41,594 bases of DNA from an uncultured Clostridium sp. (GCA_938036545.1 CALHQJ010000093.1:1-41594), one strand, 5' to 3'; positions 16,374-25,127 are shown, counted from the stretch's first letter. The notes: a model not told the origin generated them from the sequence alone. Numbers and translations are program-made.

Positions 16374-16394
16374 GTAACTGTTCAGGACAGTTAC
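16374..16394. repeat. 21-bp palindrome sharing the terminal repeat of the element family
   Basis: GTAACTG (16374-16380) and CAGTTAC (16388-16394) flank TTCAGGA. The first 15 bases are identical to the outer end of repeat copy D (41524-41538). It may be a remnant or footprint of an element, or an operator for the next gene. Nothing else is seen in 16321-16454. Confidence 0.5.
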
Positions 16395-16454
16395 ATTCAT
16401 TTTTAAAAAAACTGTTTTCTTCCATGTACAATCCCAGAATTTCCAAATTTTTCC

Positions 16455-16482
16455 TTGACAAATAAAAAAATCTATGTAAAAT
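16455..16482 (+). promoter_or_regulatory. Promoter of the second 3D-domain gene
   Basis: TTGACA (16455-16460), a 16-nt spacer and TAAAAT (16477-16482). A leader of about 110 nt precedes the start at 16601. Confidence 0.65.
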
Positions 16483-16600
16483 AAGGGCTTGTGTTCATTT
16501 ATTACAATTTTATTACATATAATTAAGTGTATGTTACTTATTGTTTCTGTTTTATTTCACATATTGCTTATAAATGAACTAAGAAAGAGAGGAACTGATT

Positions 16601-17302
16601 TTGAAGTTATTTACCAACACAAAGAACTTATTGTTAGGAGCTTTTTTCGCTGTATGTTTCACCGCAGCTTCTGCTTTTCCAGCTGCTGCCGGCAACCTTA
16701 CCGGTGCGTTAGATGTCGTAAATGAGACTGCAATTTCCGGATGGGCAATCAGCGAAACAGACGCTCCTGCTGAAATTACAGTAACGATTACAGACGGAGC
16801 TGGACAGACTGTACAGACCTTAAACGGCCAGGCAGATACCCACCGCCCTGATTTATGCGCTGCCGGCAAAGGAGACGGTGAGTATGGCTTCTCCATTGAA
16901 ACCGACTGGGATTCTTTAGGAGATGGTCTCTACACAGTACGGGCCTATGCAAACGGAAACGAACTTCCAGGAAGCCGCCATTATGCAAAAGGGCAGGCCG
17001 GCGGAGCTGGTCTTCACTCTTTAGGAACCTTTAAATTAACCGGCTACTGCCCCTGCTACTCCTGTTCTGAAGGATGGGGACGCAGCACTTCTACCGGAAC
17101 GGTTGCAACTGCCAACCACACCATTGCCGTAGACCCAAGAGTGATTCCTTACGGCGCTAAAGTTATGATTAATGGAACGGTTTATACTGCCGAAGACAAA
17201 GGCGGCGGCGTTAAGGGAAATCACATTGACGTCTTTTATAATACACACCAGGAAACCAGAATGCAGGGCACTCAGTATCAGGAAGTATTCCTGGTGGTAT
17301 AA
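16601..17302 (+). CDS. Secreted 3D-domain protein, paralogue
   Basis: A 233-residue protein that starts with TTG, with AGAGAGG about 9 nt upstream. A signal peptide runs to about residue 31 (LLLGAFFAVCFTAASAFPAAA). The same beta-sandwich-like module as in the neighbour follows (AISGWAISETDAPAEITVTI to GDGLYTVRAYAN, about 40-125), then directly the 3D domain with aspartates in IAVDPRVIP, AEDKGG and HIDVFYN. GYCPCYSCSEG precedes it. The long linker of the neighbour is missing. The shared two-module plan and tandem position indicate gene duplication. It has its own promoter and terminator. Confidence 0.85.
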   Translation: MKLFTNTKNLLLGAFFAVCFTAASAFPAAAGNLTGALDVVNETAISGWAISETDAPAEITVTITDGAGQTVQTLNGQADTHRPDLCAAGKGDGEYGFSIETDWDSLGDGLYTVRAYANGNELPGSRHYAKGQAGGAGLHSLGTFKLTGYCPCYSCSEGWGRSTSTGTVATANHTIAVDPRVIPYGAKVMINGTVYTAEDKGGGVKGNHIDVFYNTHQETRMQGTQYQEVFLVV

Positions 17303-17317
17303 ATTCCATTACATTGT

Positions 17318-19149
17318 TTAAGTTTCTTCAGCCGGGACTGTCAGTCCTGGCTGATATTTTTTACCCATTTTGTGACGGGCTTTCCGGTTTTCTACCGTAT
17401 CAAATATAATAGAAAAATCATAGTCGTCAGGATAAAGCTCCTCTGCCTTTACATGAAGACACAGGCGCTTTTGATTGATTTCCTTTTTTCCTTCCGGAAG
17501 CTGTACAAGGACTCTTCCGCTGGCGTCATCTGGCTTGCATACAATTCCAATTCTTTTATCAGGCAGTACCTGTACGCTGTCTCCCCGCTTAAATTTAGGC
17601 TCAAATATCTGGCTGCCCCTTTTGTCCCTGGTTTTCTGAATCCTCGGCCCCACTGCTTTCCGCCCCTTCCTATCCTGCAGTTTGCCGCAGGACATCTGGG
17701 AGCTGCCACAGGACGCATGGGGTGCGTCTGGTTGTCCATAAGCCGCATGTCTGGCATATTCCAGCATCTCCTCCGGCATTCCCAGCTTTTCCGCAATATA
17801 CAGGGCGCAGCTTTCTCCTGCCTCTCCCAGCTCCATACGGTACAATGGTCTTAACGATTCCCTGTCAAATGCCATTCTTGCATTGATGACTCCTTCTGCC
17901 TGCTTTGCATAATCTTTAATCTCCGGATAATGGGTCGTTGCCAGGAACAGACAGTTTTCCAGGCGCAGGCGCTCCAGAATCGCCATGGCAATTCCCATTC
18001 CCTCTGCCGGATCGGTTCCCGATCCCAGTTCATCCATAATAACCAGGCTTTCCGGATTTACAGCTTCTAAAATACGGACAGCATTGGTAATGTGGGCGGA
18101 AAAGGTAGATAAATTCTCGGAAATGCTCTGTCCGTCTCCTATGTCGCAGAGTACCTGGCTGTGCATGGCTAAATCCGCCCTTTTACAGGGCACATGAAGG
18201 CCGCTCTGAGCCATAATGGATAACAGTCCCACTGTTTTAACCGCCACTGTTTTTCCTCCGGTATTAGGTCCTGTAATAATCACGCCCCGACAGGTTTCTC
18301 CCATGTTCAGATTCAGGGGAATGCAGTCCTCTTTCTTAATGAACGGATGGCGTCCTTCTTCTATCTCAATCCGTCTGTCCGTATTGATTTCCGGCTCTGT
18401 CCCATCCATAATCTGACTTAGCTTTCCTTTTGCAAACAGGAAATCCAGCTTTTCTATCATCCCAATATTTTGCAGCAGTACCATTTCCTGATCGGCAGCC
18501 ATTCCCGACAATTCGTACAGGATTCTTCTCTCCTCATTTTCTTCTTCAATCTGAAGATAAGAAAGCTGGAGAGACAGTTCTCCAATTGCCGCTGGTTCCA
18601 CAAAGATTGTAGTTCCTGTAGAAGACTGGCTGATTACCGTTCCCGAAAGCCTGGATTTGTATTCCTTTTTTTAACGGAATGCAGAAGCGGCCGTTTTTCA
18701 TCGTTACATAGCTTTCTGACACCCAGGATTTGCAGGAGCTTAAAATGGTTTCCGATTTTTTCCCGCAGCTGTAAACACTCATCTAAGTTTTCATCATAAT
18801 AAGAAATTCCTGCTTCCAGATACCTGGTCCGGTTCAAATAGATCTTTAACCGGCTGACTCCGGCCAGCATCCTTTCCAGGCTTTCTAACTCTTCTGCAGA
18901 AAGGCATTGTCCCTGAACAGCTGCCTGAATGGTTTCCCTCATTCCGGCCAGGCTCATAAGGGGCGGAAATCCGGCCTCATCCAGCAGCAGCCTGGCCTCT
19001 GTGGTTTCCCTCTCGCGGTAAGAGACCTCTGACTGGGACAAAGAAGGCCCCAGTGTTCTGCACTGTTCTTTTGCCGCCTCTGTACATGCCAGTTCTGTCA
19101 GCATTTCCCTGATTTTGTTAAATTCCAGTATTTCAAATGTTTTATCCAT
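17318..19149 (-). pseudogene. mutS2: MutS2-like DNA mismatch ATPase with two frameshifts and no Smr domain
   Basis: The start at 19149 (MDKTFEILEFNKIREML, GGAGG upstream) and the C-terminal ATPase half lie in different frames. The middle, reading ILSSCKSWVSESYVTMKNGRF, lies in the third frame. Removing one base from the T6 run at 18756-18761 and one from the T7 run at 18666-18672 restores one reading, giving LREKSETILSS and IPLKKEYKSRLSGT. The ATPase part has Walker A GPNTGGKT, Walker B VIMDELGSGTDP and ATTHYPEIKDYA. The repaired protein would be about 610 residues and ends in a KOW-like segment without the Smr nuclease domain found in full-length MutS2. Both shifts are single-base insertions in homopolymers, so sequencing error is a real alternative to decay. 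Confidence 0.8.
17328..17360 (+). terminator. Terminator of the second 3D-domain gene, inside the mutS2-like 3' end
   Basis: TCAGCC-G-GGACT (17328-17339) pairs with AGTCC-T-GGCTGA (17343-17354), about 12 bp with a 3-nt loop, followed by TATTTTTT. The same bases encode the last residues (about PGLTVPAEE) of the mutS2-like protein on the other strand. Confidence 0.8.
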
Positions 19150-19248
19150 ATTTCCTCCAATCTGTACCGGAGGCTGAAATTCCTCTCCGCCGCACGGCGT
19201 TCCTCACGGAACGTTTTTTATTGCATAGGAAGCAATTTCCTGTGCACT

Positions 19249-19284
19249 AAAAAAGCCTGTAAGACCCTACACAGTCTCACAGGC
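19249..19284 (-). terminator. Terminator ending the hemW-mutS2 RNA
   Basis: On the minus strand GCCTGTGAGAC (19284-19274) pairs with GTCTTACAGGC (19265-19255), 11 bp with one wobble, followed by six T residues (19254-19249). Between here and the mutS2-like start are two small hairpins (CGTTCC-GTGA-GGAACG and CGCC-GTGC-GGCG) and no gene. Confidence 0.85.
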
Positions 19285-19482
19285 AAAAACAGATTCATTC
19301 CTGATATGGCGTGCCGCATCTTTTCAGCCGACAGGTACACAAATAAAACCATCCAGGCTTCCTGGATGAACTCATTTTGTTCTGTCTGCGAGTATCCTGT
19401 TATACTCTGTGAAAAGATACAATTAACATCAAGCAATTTCCTCTTTATTAAATACGTTATTTTTGCGGCCGAACCGCAATTT
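19249..19482 (-). ncRNA. Structured RNA between hemW and the mutS2-like gene
   Basis: A transcript unit of about 235 nt with its own consensus promoter (19489-19517) and a strong terminator (19249-19284). Reading along the minus strand: TTGCGG-TTCGG-CCGCAA hairpin near the 5' end. ATCTTTTCA (19418-19410) pairs perfectly with TGAAAAGAT (19326-19318). Inside that, GAGTAT-AACAGG-ATACTC forms a hairpin, and a long imperfect rod runs GACAG/CTGTC, ACAAA/TTTGT and CATCCAGG-AAG-CCTGGATG. CTTGAT/ATCAGG extends the rod outward. It could be a free-standing small RNA or an attenuated leader of the mutS2-like gene 100 nt downstream. It does not match 6S, tmRNA, SRP or RNase P in what I can see. Confidence 0.6.
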
Positions 19483-19488
19483 CGAATT

Positions 19489-19517
19489 ACTATATCATAT
19501 GGGACTCATCTTGTCAA
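19489..19517 (-). promoter_or_regulatory. Promoter just after the hemW stop
   Basis: On the minus strand TTGACA (19517-19512), a 17-nt spacer and TATAGT (19494-19489). It begins 4 bp after the hemW stop codon and drives the structured RNA and possibly the mutS2-like gene. Confidence 0.8.
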
Positions 19518-19520
19518 CTG

Positions 19521-20771
19521 TTACAGTAAAAACTCGCTCAGCACATAGTTGCTGATATCAATTCCCCAGTCTGTCAGTGCAATCCGGCTTCCTTCTTCTT
19601 TTAATAGGCCGTTTGCAATCAGCCGATCTATTCTGTCTCCATATACGCTTCGGATTTTCACCCCAAAATGAGCGGCAAAATCAATATCGGAAACACCTTT
19701 CATCATCCGAAGTCCCAAAAACATAAACTCTTCCATCTTGGATTTACGGGTCTGGGGTTCTACATTTTGATACAGCCTGATGAGACCGTCATTTAAAAAG
19801 TCCAATTCCAGATAGGTCTGCAAATCCGTTTCATTAGAAAAACGGGAACCATGAAAACAGGAAGAAGACCCCAATCCCAGTCCCAGATATTCCGTGCCGG
19901 TCCAGTAGCCTACATTGTGGCGGCATTCAAAACCAGGTTTTGCATAGTTGGAAATTTCGTAACGCTGATATCCCTGAGATTCCAGAAAATCTCTGGTAAT
20001 CTTATACATCTTCCGTTCTGTCTCTTCGTCTGGAAGGGGCTTCCATAAATTATCAGCCTCAAAGCTGTCTCCAGTAAACCGGTTGAAGTCAGGGATTCCG
20101 TTTTGCGCCTCTCTCTTCTGGCAGCTTCCGCCTTGACACCCTTCGCCGTAATGATCCCAAAAAGGCGTGTTTTCTTCAATAATCAAACTATAGGCTGAAA
20201 TATGCTCCGGCTTTAACATCGCCACTTTTTTTAAGGTGTTTTTCCAGGATTCCAGCGTCTGGCCTGGAAGGGCTGACATCAGGTCCACATTCACGCTCCA
20301 GAAGCCCGCCTGCCTGGCCCTCTCAAAGCTTTTTAAAAACTCTTCAAAGGTGTGGATTCTTCCCAGTGCTTTTAACTCCCGATTGTCTGCTGACTGGAGT
20401 CCCAGGCTGATTCGGTTGATTCCACATCCCCGATATACGTCCAGCTTTTGGGCATTTAACGTGCCTGGGTTGGCTTCAATGGTAATTTCCGCATCCGGCG
20501 CAATATCAAAATAGAGACGGATGGTTTCTACTACAGCACGAATCAGCCCCGCTTCCAAAATAGACGGAGTTCCTCCCCCTATAAAAATCGTGGTTACCTG
20601 ATACCCTTCGCTGGTCAGGCTGGCAGCCTGGATTTCATCTAAAAGCTGTCTGATATAATCTTCCTGCACAGACGCCAGGGCCCGAAAGGATAAAAAATCG
20701 CAGTACAGGCATTTCCTGGCGCAAAATGGAATGTGCACATAAAGCTCTAATGGTTTTTTCTTATTCATCAT
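19521..20771 (-). CDS. hemW: Heme chaperone HemW (radical SAM, HemN-like)
   Basis: A 416-residue radical SAM protein. The iron-sulfur cluster cysteines are Cys17, Cys21 and Cys24 in IPFCARKCLYCDF. IFIGGGTPS, ITIEANPGTL and ISLGLQSADNRELKALGR follow, and the C-terminal HemN-type domain starts near VEPQTRKSKMEEF. HemW-type proteins bind and transfer heme; the CxxxCxxCDF form separates them from coproporphyrinogen oxidase HemN, which has CxxxCxxCxC. The start overlaps the end of lepA by 11 nt, so it is read from the lepA promoter. lepA-hemW is a common order in Firmicutes. Confidence 0.92.
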   Translation of the reverse strand: MMNKKKPLELYVHIPFCARKCLYCDFLSFRALASVQEDYIRQLLDEIQAASLTSEGYQVTTIFIGGGTPSILEAGLIRAVVETIRLYFDIAPDAEITIEANPGTLNAQKLDVYRGCGINRISLGLQSADNRELKALGRIHTFEEFLKSFERARQAGFWSVNVDLMSALPGQTLESWKNTLKKVAMLKPEHISAYSLIIEENTPFWDHYGEGCQGGSCQKREAQNGIPDFNRFTGDSFEADNLWKPLPDEETERKMYKITRDFLESQGYQRYEISNYAKPGFECRHNVGYWTGTEYLGLGLGSSSCFHGSRFSNETDLQTYLELDFLNDGLIRLYQNVEPQTRKSKMEEFMFLGLRMMKGVSDIDFAAHFGVKIRSVYGDRIDRLIANGLLKEEGSRIALTDWGIDISNYVLSEFLL

Positions 20772-22578
20772 CCAGTTTCAGTACGCTCATAAAGGCCTTT
20801 TGCGGAATTTCCACATTGCCTATCTGGCGCATTCTCTTCTTTCCTTCCTTCTGTTTCTCCAGAAGTTTTCTCTTTCGGCTGATATCGCCGCCGTAACATT
20901 TTGCCAGCACGTCTTTCCGCATTGCTTTTACAGTCTCTCTGGCAATGATTTTTCCTCCGACCGCTGCCTGAATGGGAATCTCAAACAGATGGCGCGGAAT
21001 CTCTTCCTTTAGCTTTTCGCACATTTTTCTGCCTCTCTCATAAGCAGAACCGGCAAATACGATAAAGGAAAGAGCGTCTACCTCTTCTCTGTTGACCAGA
21101 ATATCCAGCTTTACAAGTTCTGACTGCTCGTAGCCCTTTAAATCATAGTCAAAGGACGCATATCCCCTGGAACGGGATTTCAATGCATCAAAGAAGTCGT
21201 AAATGATTTCATTTAACGGCAAATCATACTTTAGCAGCGCTCTGGTTCCCTCAATATATTCCATCCCCAGATAAACGCCCCGGCGCTCCTGGCAAAGCTG
21301 CATAATCGCTCCTACGTATTCTGTGGTAACCATAATTTCAGCCGAAACGATGGGTTCTTCCATATATTCAATTTCTGACGGGTCCGGCAGGTTGGAAGGA
21401 TTTGTCAGTTCAATCATCTCGCCGTTGGTCTTATGAACCCGATAAATAACGCCAGGCGCCGTTGTAACCAAATCCAGATTATACTCCCGTTCCAGACGTT
21501 CCTCGATAATGTCTAAATGAAGCAGTCCCAAAAATCCGCACCGGAAGCCAAATCCCAGCGCCAGTGACGTCTCCGGTTCAAAGTACAGGGAAGCGTCATT
21601 TAGCTGAAGCTTTTCCAGCGCGTCTCTTAAATCCGAATATTTGGCGCTGTCTGCCGGATACAGGCCGCAGTAAACCATTGGCGTAACCTTTTTGTAGCCT
21701 GGAAGAGGTTCTGCACATGGGTTGAATTTATCTGTAATGGTATCGCCTACCATGGTTTCTTTCAGGTTCTTAATGCTGGCAGTAATGTAACCTACCATGC
21801 CTGCTGTCAGCTCTTCACAGGGAATAAACTGACCTGCGCCGAAGTATCCTACCTCTACGACCTCTTCCTCTGCTCCTGTAGCCATCATCTTGATCGTAGT
21901 ACCTTTTTTCACTGTGCCTTCTTTAATACGGCAGAATACAATGACTCCTCTGTAAGAATCGTAAATCGAGTCGAAAATCAACGCCTGCAGCGGCGCGTCT
22001 TTATCTCCTGTAGGACAGGGAATCTTTTCCACTATGGCTTCCAGAACATCTTCCACATTCAATCCTGTCTTTGCAGAAATCCTTGGAGCGTCATGGGCCT
22101 CTAAGCCAATCACATCTTCAATCTCGGCAGCCACCCGGTCTGCATCGGCGCTGGGAAGATCAATTTTATTAATAACCGGAAATACATCCAAATCATGATC
22201 CAATGCCAGATACACATTGGCCAGTGTCTGAGCCTCTATTCCCTGAGCCGCATCCACGACCAGAATTGCGCCATCGCAGGCTGCCAGACTTCTGGAAACC
22301 TCGTAATTAAAATCCACATGGCCTGGGGTATCAATCAGGTTAAAAATGTACTCTTCCCCATCCTTTGCCTTATATACGGTACGAACGGTCTGGGCTTTAA
22401 TGGTAATCCCCCTCTCCCGTTCCAAATCCATATTGTCTAAAACCTGGGCCTGCATCTCCCTGCTGGTTAAAAGTCCGGTCTTTTCAATAATTCGGTCTGC
22501 CAGAGTGGATTTGCCATGGTCAATGTGGGCAATGATGCAGAAATTGCGGATTTTGCTTTGGTCTATCGTAATTGCCAT
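20761..22578 (-). CDS. lepA: Elongation factor 4 (LepA)
   Basis: A 605-residue translational GTPase. G1 is AHIDHGKSTLAD, G2 RERGITIKAQT, G3 DTPGHVDF and G4 NKIDLP. The C-terminal part has the LepA-specific end with YGGDISRKRKLLEKQKEGKKRMR. It acts on the ribosome, where it is linked to back-translocation and 30S assembly. Length is normal. It starts the lepA-hemW unit, with AGAGG upstream of the ATG. Confidence 0.97.
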   Translation of the reverse strand: MAITIDQSKIRNFCIIAHIDHGKSTLADRIIEKTGLLTSREMQAQVLDNMDLERERGITIKAQTVRTVYKAKDGEEYIFNLIDTPGHVDFNYEVSRSLAACDGAILVVDAAQGIEAQTLANVYLALDHDLDVFPVINKIDLPSADADRVAAEIEDVIGLEAHDAPRISAKTGLNVEDVLEAIVEKIPCPTGDKDAPLQALIFDSIYDSYRGVIVFCRIKEGTVKKGTTIKMMATGAEEEVVEVGYFGAGQFIPCEELTAGMVGYITASIKNLKETMVGDTITDKFNPCAEPLPGYKKVTPMVYCGLYPADSAKYSDLRDALEKLQLNDASLYFEPETSLALGFGFRCGFLGLLHLDIIEERLEREYNLDLVTTAPGVIYRVHKTNGEMIELTNPSNLPDPSEIEYMEEPIVSAEIMVTTEYVGAIMQLCQERRGVYLGMEYIEGTRALLKYDLPLNEIIYDFFDALKSRSRGYASFDYDLKGYEQSELVKLDILVNREEVDALSFIVFAGSAYERGRKMCEKLKEEIPRHLFEIPIQAAVGGKIIARETVKAMRKDVLAKCYGGDISRKRKLLEKQKEGKKRMRQIGNVEIPQKAFMSVLKLDDE

Positions 22579-22630
22579 ATAATCGGTTCCTCTTTCTTTC
22601 TAAAAATCATCCATTGTCTTTTCTCTGAAA

Positions 22631-22659
22631 AATATAACATTTTTTTCTATTCCTTGCAA
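22631..22659 (-). promoter_or_regulatory. Promoter of lepA-hemW
   Basis: On the minus strand TTGCAA (22659-22654), a 17-nt spacer and TATATT (22636-22631), about 50 nt before the lepA start. Confidence 0.65.
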
Positions 22660-22692
22660 CTGTCTGTAACAAGTTCTCTGCCTGTCTGCCAG

Positions 22693-23985
22693 CTATTTTT
22701 CCGTTAAAACCGCTTCCAGAATCTCCGCCAGGGGTTCCATGGCATTTCTCGCCTCTTCAAAGGTGTTGGTCTGGGCTCCCACTTCAATCAATGAAGACCT
22801 GGGCCGCAGATGCAGATTATAACGAAGACCTTTTAAATAAATCTTTCTGGTAAATCCGGGATACGCTTCTGCCGCTTTTAACTGCATCTGAAAACTAAAG
22901 GCCAGATTTTCATTTAAGTAAGGGTTGGGAAGATACTCTACCGGACCTTCCGGCGTGCGGCTGAGGCCGTTAAAAAACATAATCTGGGCCGTAGGTTTTC
23001 CATTTACTTCAGCAACCAGATGGACATTGTCTCCCACCCCGTCCCGGTGGAGATCCAGCACTACCTGAATATCTGGATTCTCCTCTAAAATCTTTGTAAT
23101 TCCTTCTAAAGCATAGGTATAAGCCTTGCTTCTGTCCAATTGTCCATTTACCAAATCGTATACGCTCCGGTCATGGATTACGCCAAACCCTTTTGCCTCC
23201 AACAGTTCTGTCAGGTAATCTCCCACCTCTACTACGGTCTGATTTTCTCCTGAATCTGCATAAGCTTCCTGAGAGTGGGAATGGTAAATTAAAATCTGTG
23301 GAATACTGCCGTTTCTTTCCAGGGTCAGATCCGTTTCCAGCATGGTTTCCGCACAAATCATATCCCGTCCTGCTGTAGTTGAGGTATGGGTATTGTAAAA
23401 GGTCTTCATTAAAAAATCGTAATCCGCCAGCTGAGCCATACTGTATACCTTACCGGAATCAGAAGTTATGCCTGAAGGGATACTGTCAGTTGTTCCCATA
23501 TCCTCCTGTTCATCCGCCTGTTTTTGCACTTCTGCCGGATTCTGATCCACCTGCCCGCTTTCTTCATTGCCATATTCTAAAAAATACTGGTGTTCTATAT
23601 AAAAATCCCTGCTCTCTAAAAAATCCCCATAGGCCGGATCAGCCTCTGACGCAGATACCTGTCTGGGCGTTTCCGGCTCCTGATATGTATTCCATGGATT
23701 CAGCCGCTCCATGCAGGAAACCACAAACTCAAGCTTCCCCTGGCTCAGGCTCAAATCCTGTTCTGCCTGTTTTTCCGGCAGTCTTTGATTCCACAGAAAT
23801 TCCACTGCCCTGCCAGCCAGGCTGCTGCTTTTTTCCAACAGGCCGAAACCCTGATTTTCCCATTTTACTCTGTATTCTGTCAGCCATTTCCTGCACTGGC
23901 GCAGGCCCAGCAGTGCCAGTGCGATACACAGCACTGCCAGCATTACCATTCGGATATATTCTGCAAGTTTTCTTTTTTCACGCAT
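22693..23985 (-). CDS. spoIIP: Stage II sporulation protein P (amidase/endopeptidase)
   Basis: A 430-residue protein anchored by one N-terminal membrane segment (about residues 13-29, VMLAVLCIALALLGL). A variable acidic linker follows, and the C-terminal hydrolase domain has IYHSHSQEAY, DLHRDGVGDN and SLIEVGAQTNTFEEARNAM. SpoIIP degrades septal peptidoglycan with SpoIID and SpoIIM during engulfment of the forespore. It follows gpr by 53 nt, the same order as in Bacillus. The presence of both genes is direct evidence for a spore former. Confidence 0.93.
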   Translation of the reverse strand: MREKRKLAEYIRMVMLAVLCIALALLGLRQCRKWLTEYRVKWENQGFGLLEKSSSLAGRAVEFLWNQRLPEKQAEQDLSLSQGKLEFVVSCMERLNPWNTYQEPETPRQVSASEADPAYGDFLESRDFYIEHQYFLEYGNEESGQVDQNPAEVQKQADEQEDMGTTDSIPSGITSDSGKVYSMAQLADYDFLMKTFYNTHTSTTAGRDMICAETMLETDLTLERNGSIPQILIYHSHSQEAYADSGENQTVVEVGDYLTELLEAKGFGVIHDRSVYDLVNGQLDRSKAYTYALEGITKILEENPDIQVVLDLHRDGVGDNVHLVAEVNGKPTAQIMFFNGLSRTPEGPVEYLPNPYLNENLAFSFQMQLKAAEAYPGFTRKIYLKGLRYNLHLRPRSSLIEVGAQTNTFEEARNAMEPLAEILEAVLTEK

Positions 23986-24038
23986 ACCATCACCTGACCT
24001 CTTACCAAGGTATGCGGGGCAGGAGACAAAATGAACTG

Positions 24039-25013
24039 TTATTTCTGAAATTCCAGATTCGGCAAAAAGGCCTGATGAATGGCTTCTGAAATGGTAAAGC
24101 TGATCTCTTTTACCGTTTCATCAATATCCGGCGGCGTTACATACAGGAGACCAAATTCCGGCTCCAGCAGTTCCCGAATCAGCCCATACTGTTCTTCCTC
24201 CTTTAAGCCGTCCAGATAGTCTCCCATTTGTCTGGTCTGTTCTGCCGACTCCAGAGCTTTTATCATAGCCTGTACCGTATCCTGTACAATGGCTGCAGCT
24301 CCCACTACAGTCGGAACTCCAATGGCCAGCACAGGGATTCCAAGACTTTCTTTTGTCAGCCCTTTCCGATGGTTTCCCACTCCGGAGCCAGGATGGATTC
24401 CTGTATCCGTAAGCTGAATCGTAGTTCCCAGCCTGCGGACGCTTCTGGCAGCCAGCGCATCTATGGCAATCAGCAGTTCTGGCCTGGTTTCCCGTACAAT
24501 CCCCTGAATAATCTCTACGGTTTCCATTCCTGTCTGTGCCATCACGCCAGGCACAACTGCGCTTAAAGAAATCAGGTTATGCTTATCTAAAAATCCCCTT
24601 CCATACTCCATATCCATATGCCTTGTCACACATAAATTTCCCAGTACCTGCGGCCCCAGAGAATCCGGCGTAACAGAAGGATTTCCCAATCCTGCTACCA
24701 GAATACGGGCAGGTTCTCTTCCCATTGCCCTTTTAACAAGAGTCCTTAACTGGCAGGACAATTCTTTGGAAACCTGTCTGTGATAGTCCTGGTCTTTTTT
24801 TGCCATCTGGCCGGCCTCCAGAGTCATATACATCCCCTTCGCTTTTCCCATGGCTTTTTCTCCCGTCTCATTTAATACTTCCACCTGGGTAATCCGGACT
24901 TGAGAGTCCTTTTTATACCATTCCTTTGCAGAAACTCCGGAAAGTTTCCCTGCCTGGTCCCCAAATGCTTCTCTTCGTTCTACTGCCAAATCTGTGCGGA
25001 TTTCAAATTTCAT
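24039..25013 (-). CDS. gpr: Germination protease GPR
   Basis: A 324-residue spore endopeptidase that degrades small acid-soluble proteins when spores germinate. It begins MKFEIRTDLAVERREAF; VAGLGNPSVTPDSLGP, SAVVPGVMAQTGME, IAIDALAARSVRRLGTTIQL and GIHPGSGVGNHR follow. In Bacillus the zymogen carries about 15 residues before the conserved IRTDLAVE segment; here only three or four precede it. The frame upstream stays open for a short way but has no start codon. AAGGA precedes the ATG. It is probably transcribed in the forespore with spoIIP; I could not assign a sigma-G promoter with confidence. Confidence 0.93.
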   Translation of the reverse strand: MKFEIRTDLAVERREAFGDQAGKLSGVSAKEWYKKDSQVRITQVEVLNETGEKAMGKAKGMYMTLEAGQMAKKDQDYHRQVSKELSCQLRTLVKRAMGREPARILVAGLGNPSVTPDSLGPQVLGNLCVTRHMDMEYGRGFLDKHNLISLSAVVPGVMAQTGMETVEIIQGIVRETRPELLIAIDALAARSVRRLGTTIQLTDTGIHPGSGVGNHRKGLTKESLGIPVLAIGVPTVVGAAAIVQDTVQAMIKALESAEQTRQMGDYLDGLKEEEQYGLIRELLEPEFGLLYVTPPDIDETVKEISFTISEAIHQAFLPNLEFQK

Positions 25014-25098
25014 ATCTCGTTCCTTCCATTTCCCATCTCTATCTCTGATTTTTCTTTGTTTTTGTATCTATTTTTCTCAAAAAACCCGGGAATATGTA

Positions 25099-25127
25099 TT
25101 GACAATCAAGAGGAAATTAGATAGAAT
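25099..25127 (+). promoter_or_regulatory. Promoter of rpsT
   Basis: TTGACA (25099-25104), a 17-nt spacer and TAGAAT (25122-25127). The leader before the start at 25212 is about 78 nt. Confidence 0.75.

Noticed and set aside
19218..19436. 72-codon frame within the hemW-mutS2 RNA
   Set aside because: Its TTG start is too close to AGAGG, and the frame runs through a strong terminator. The stems explain the region better.
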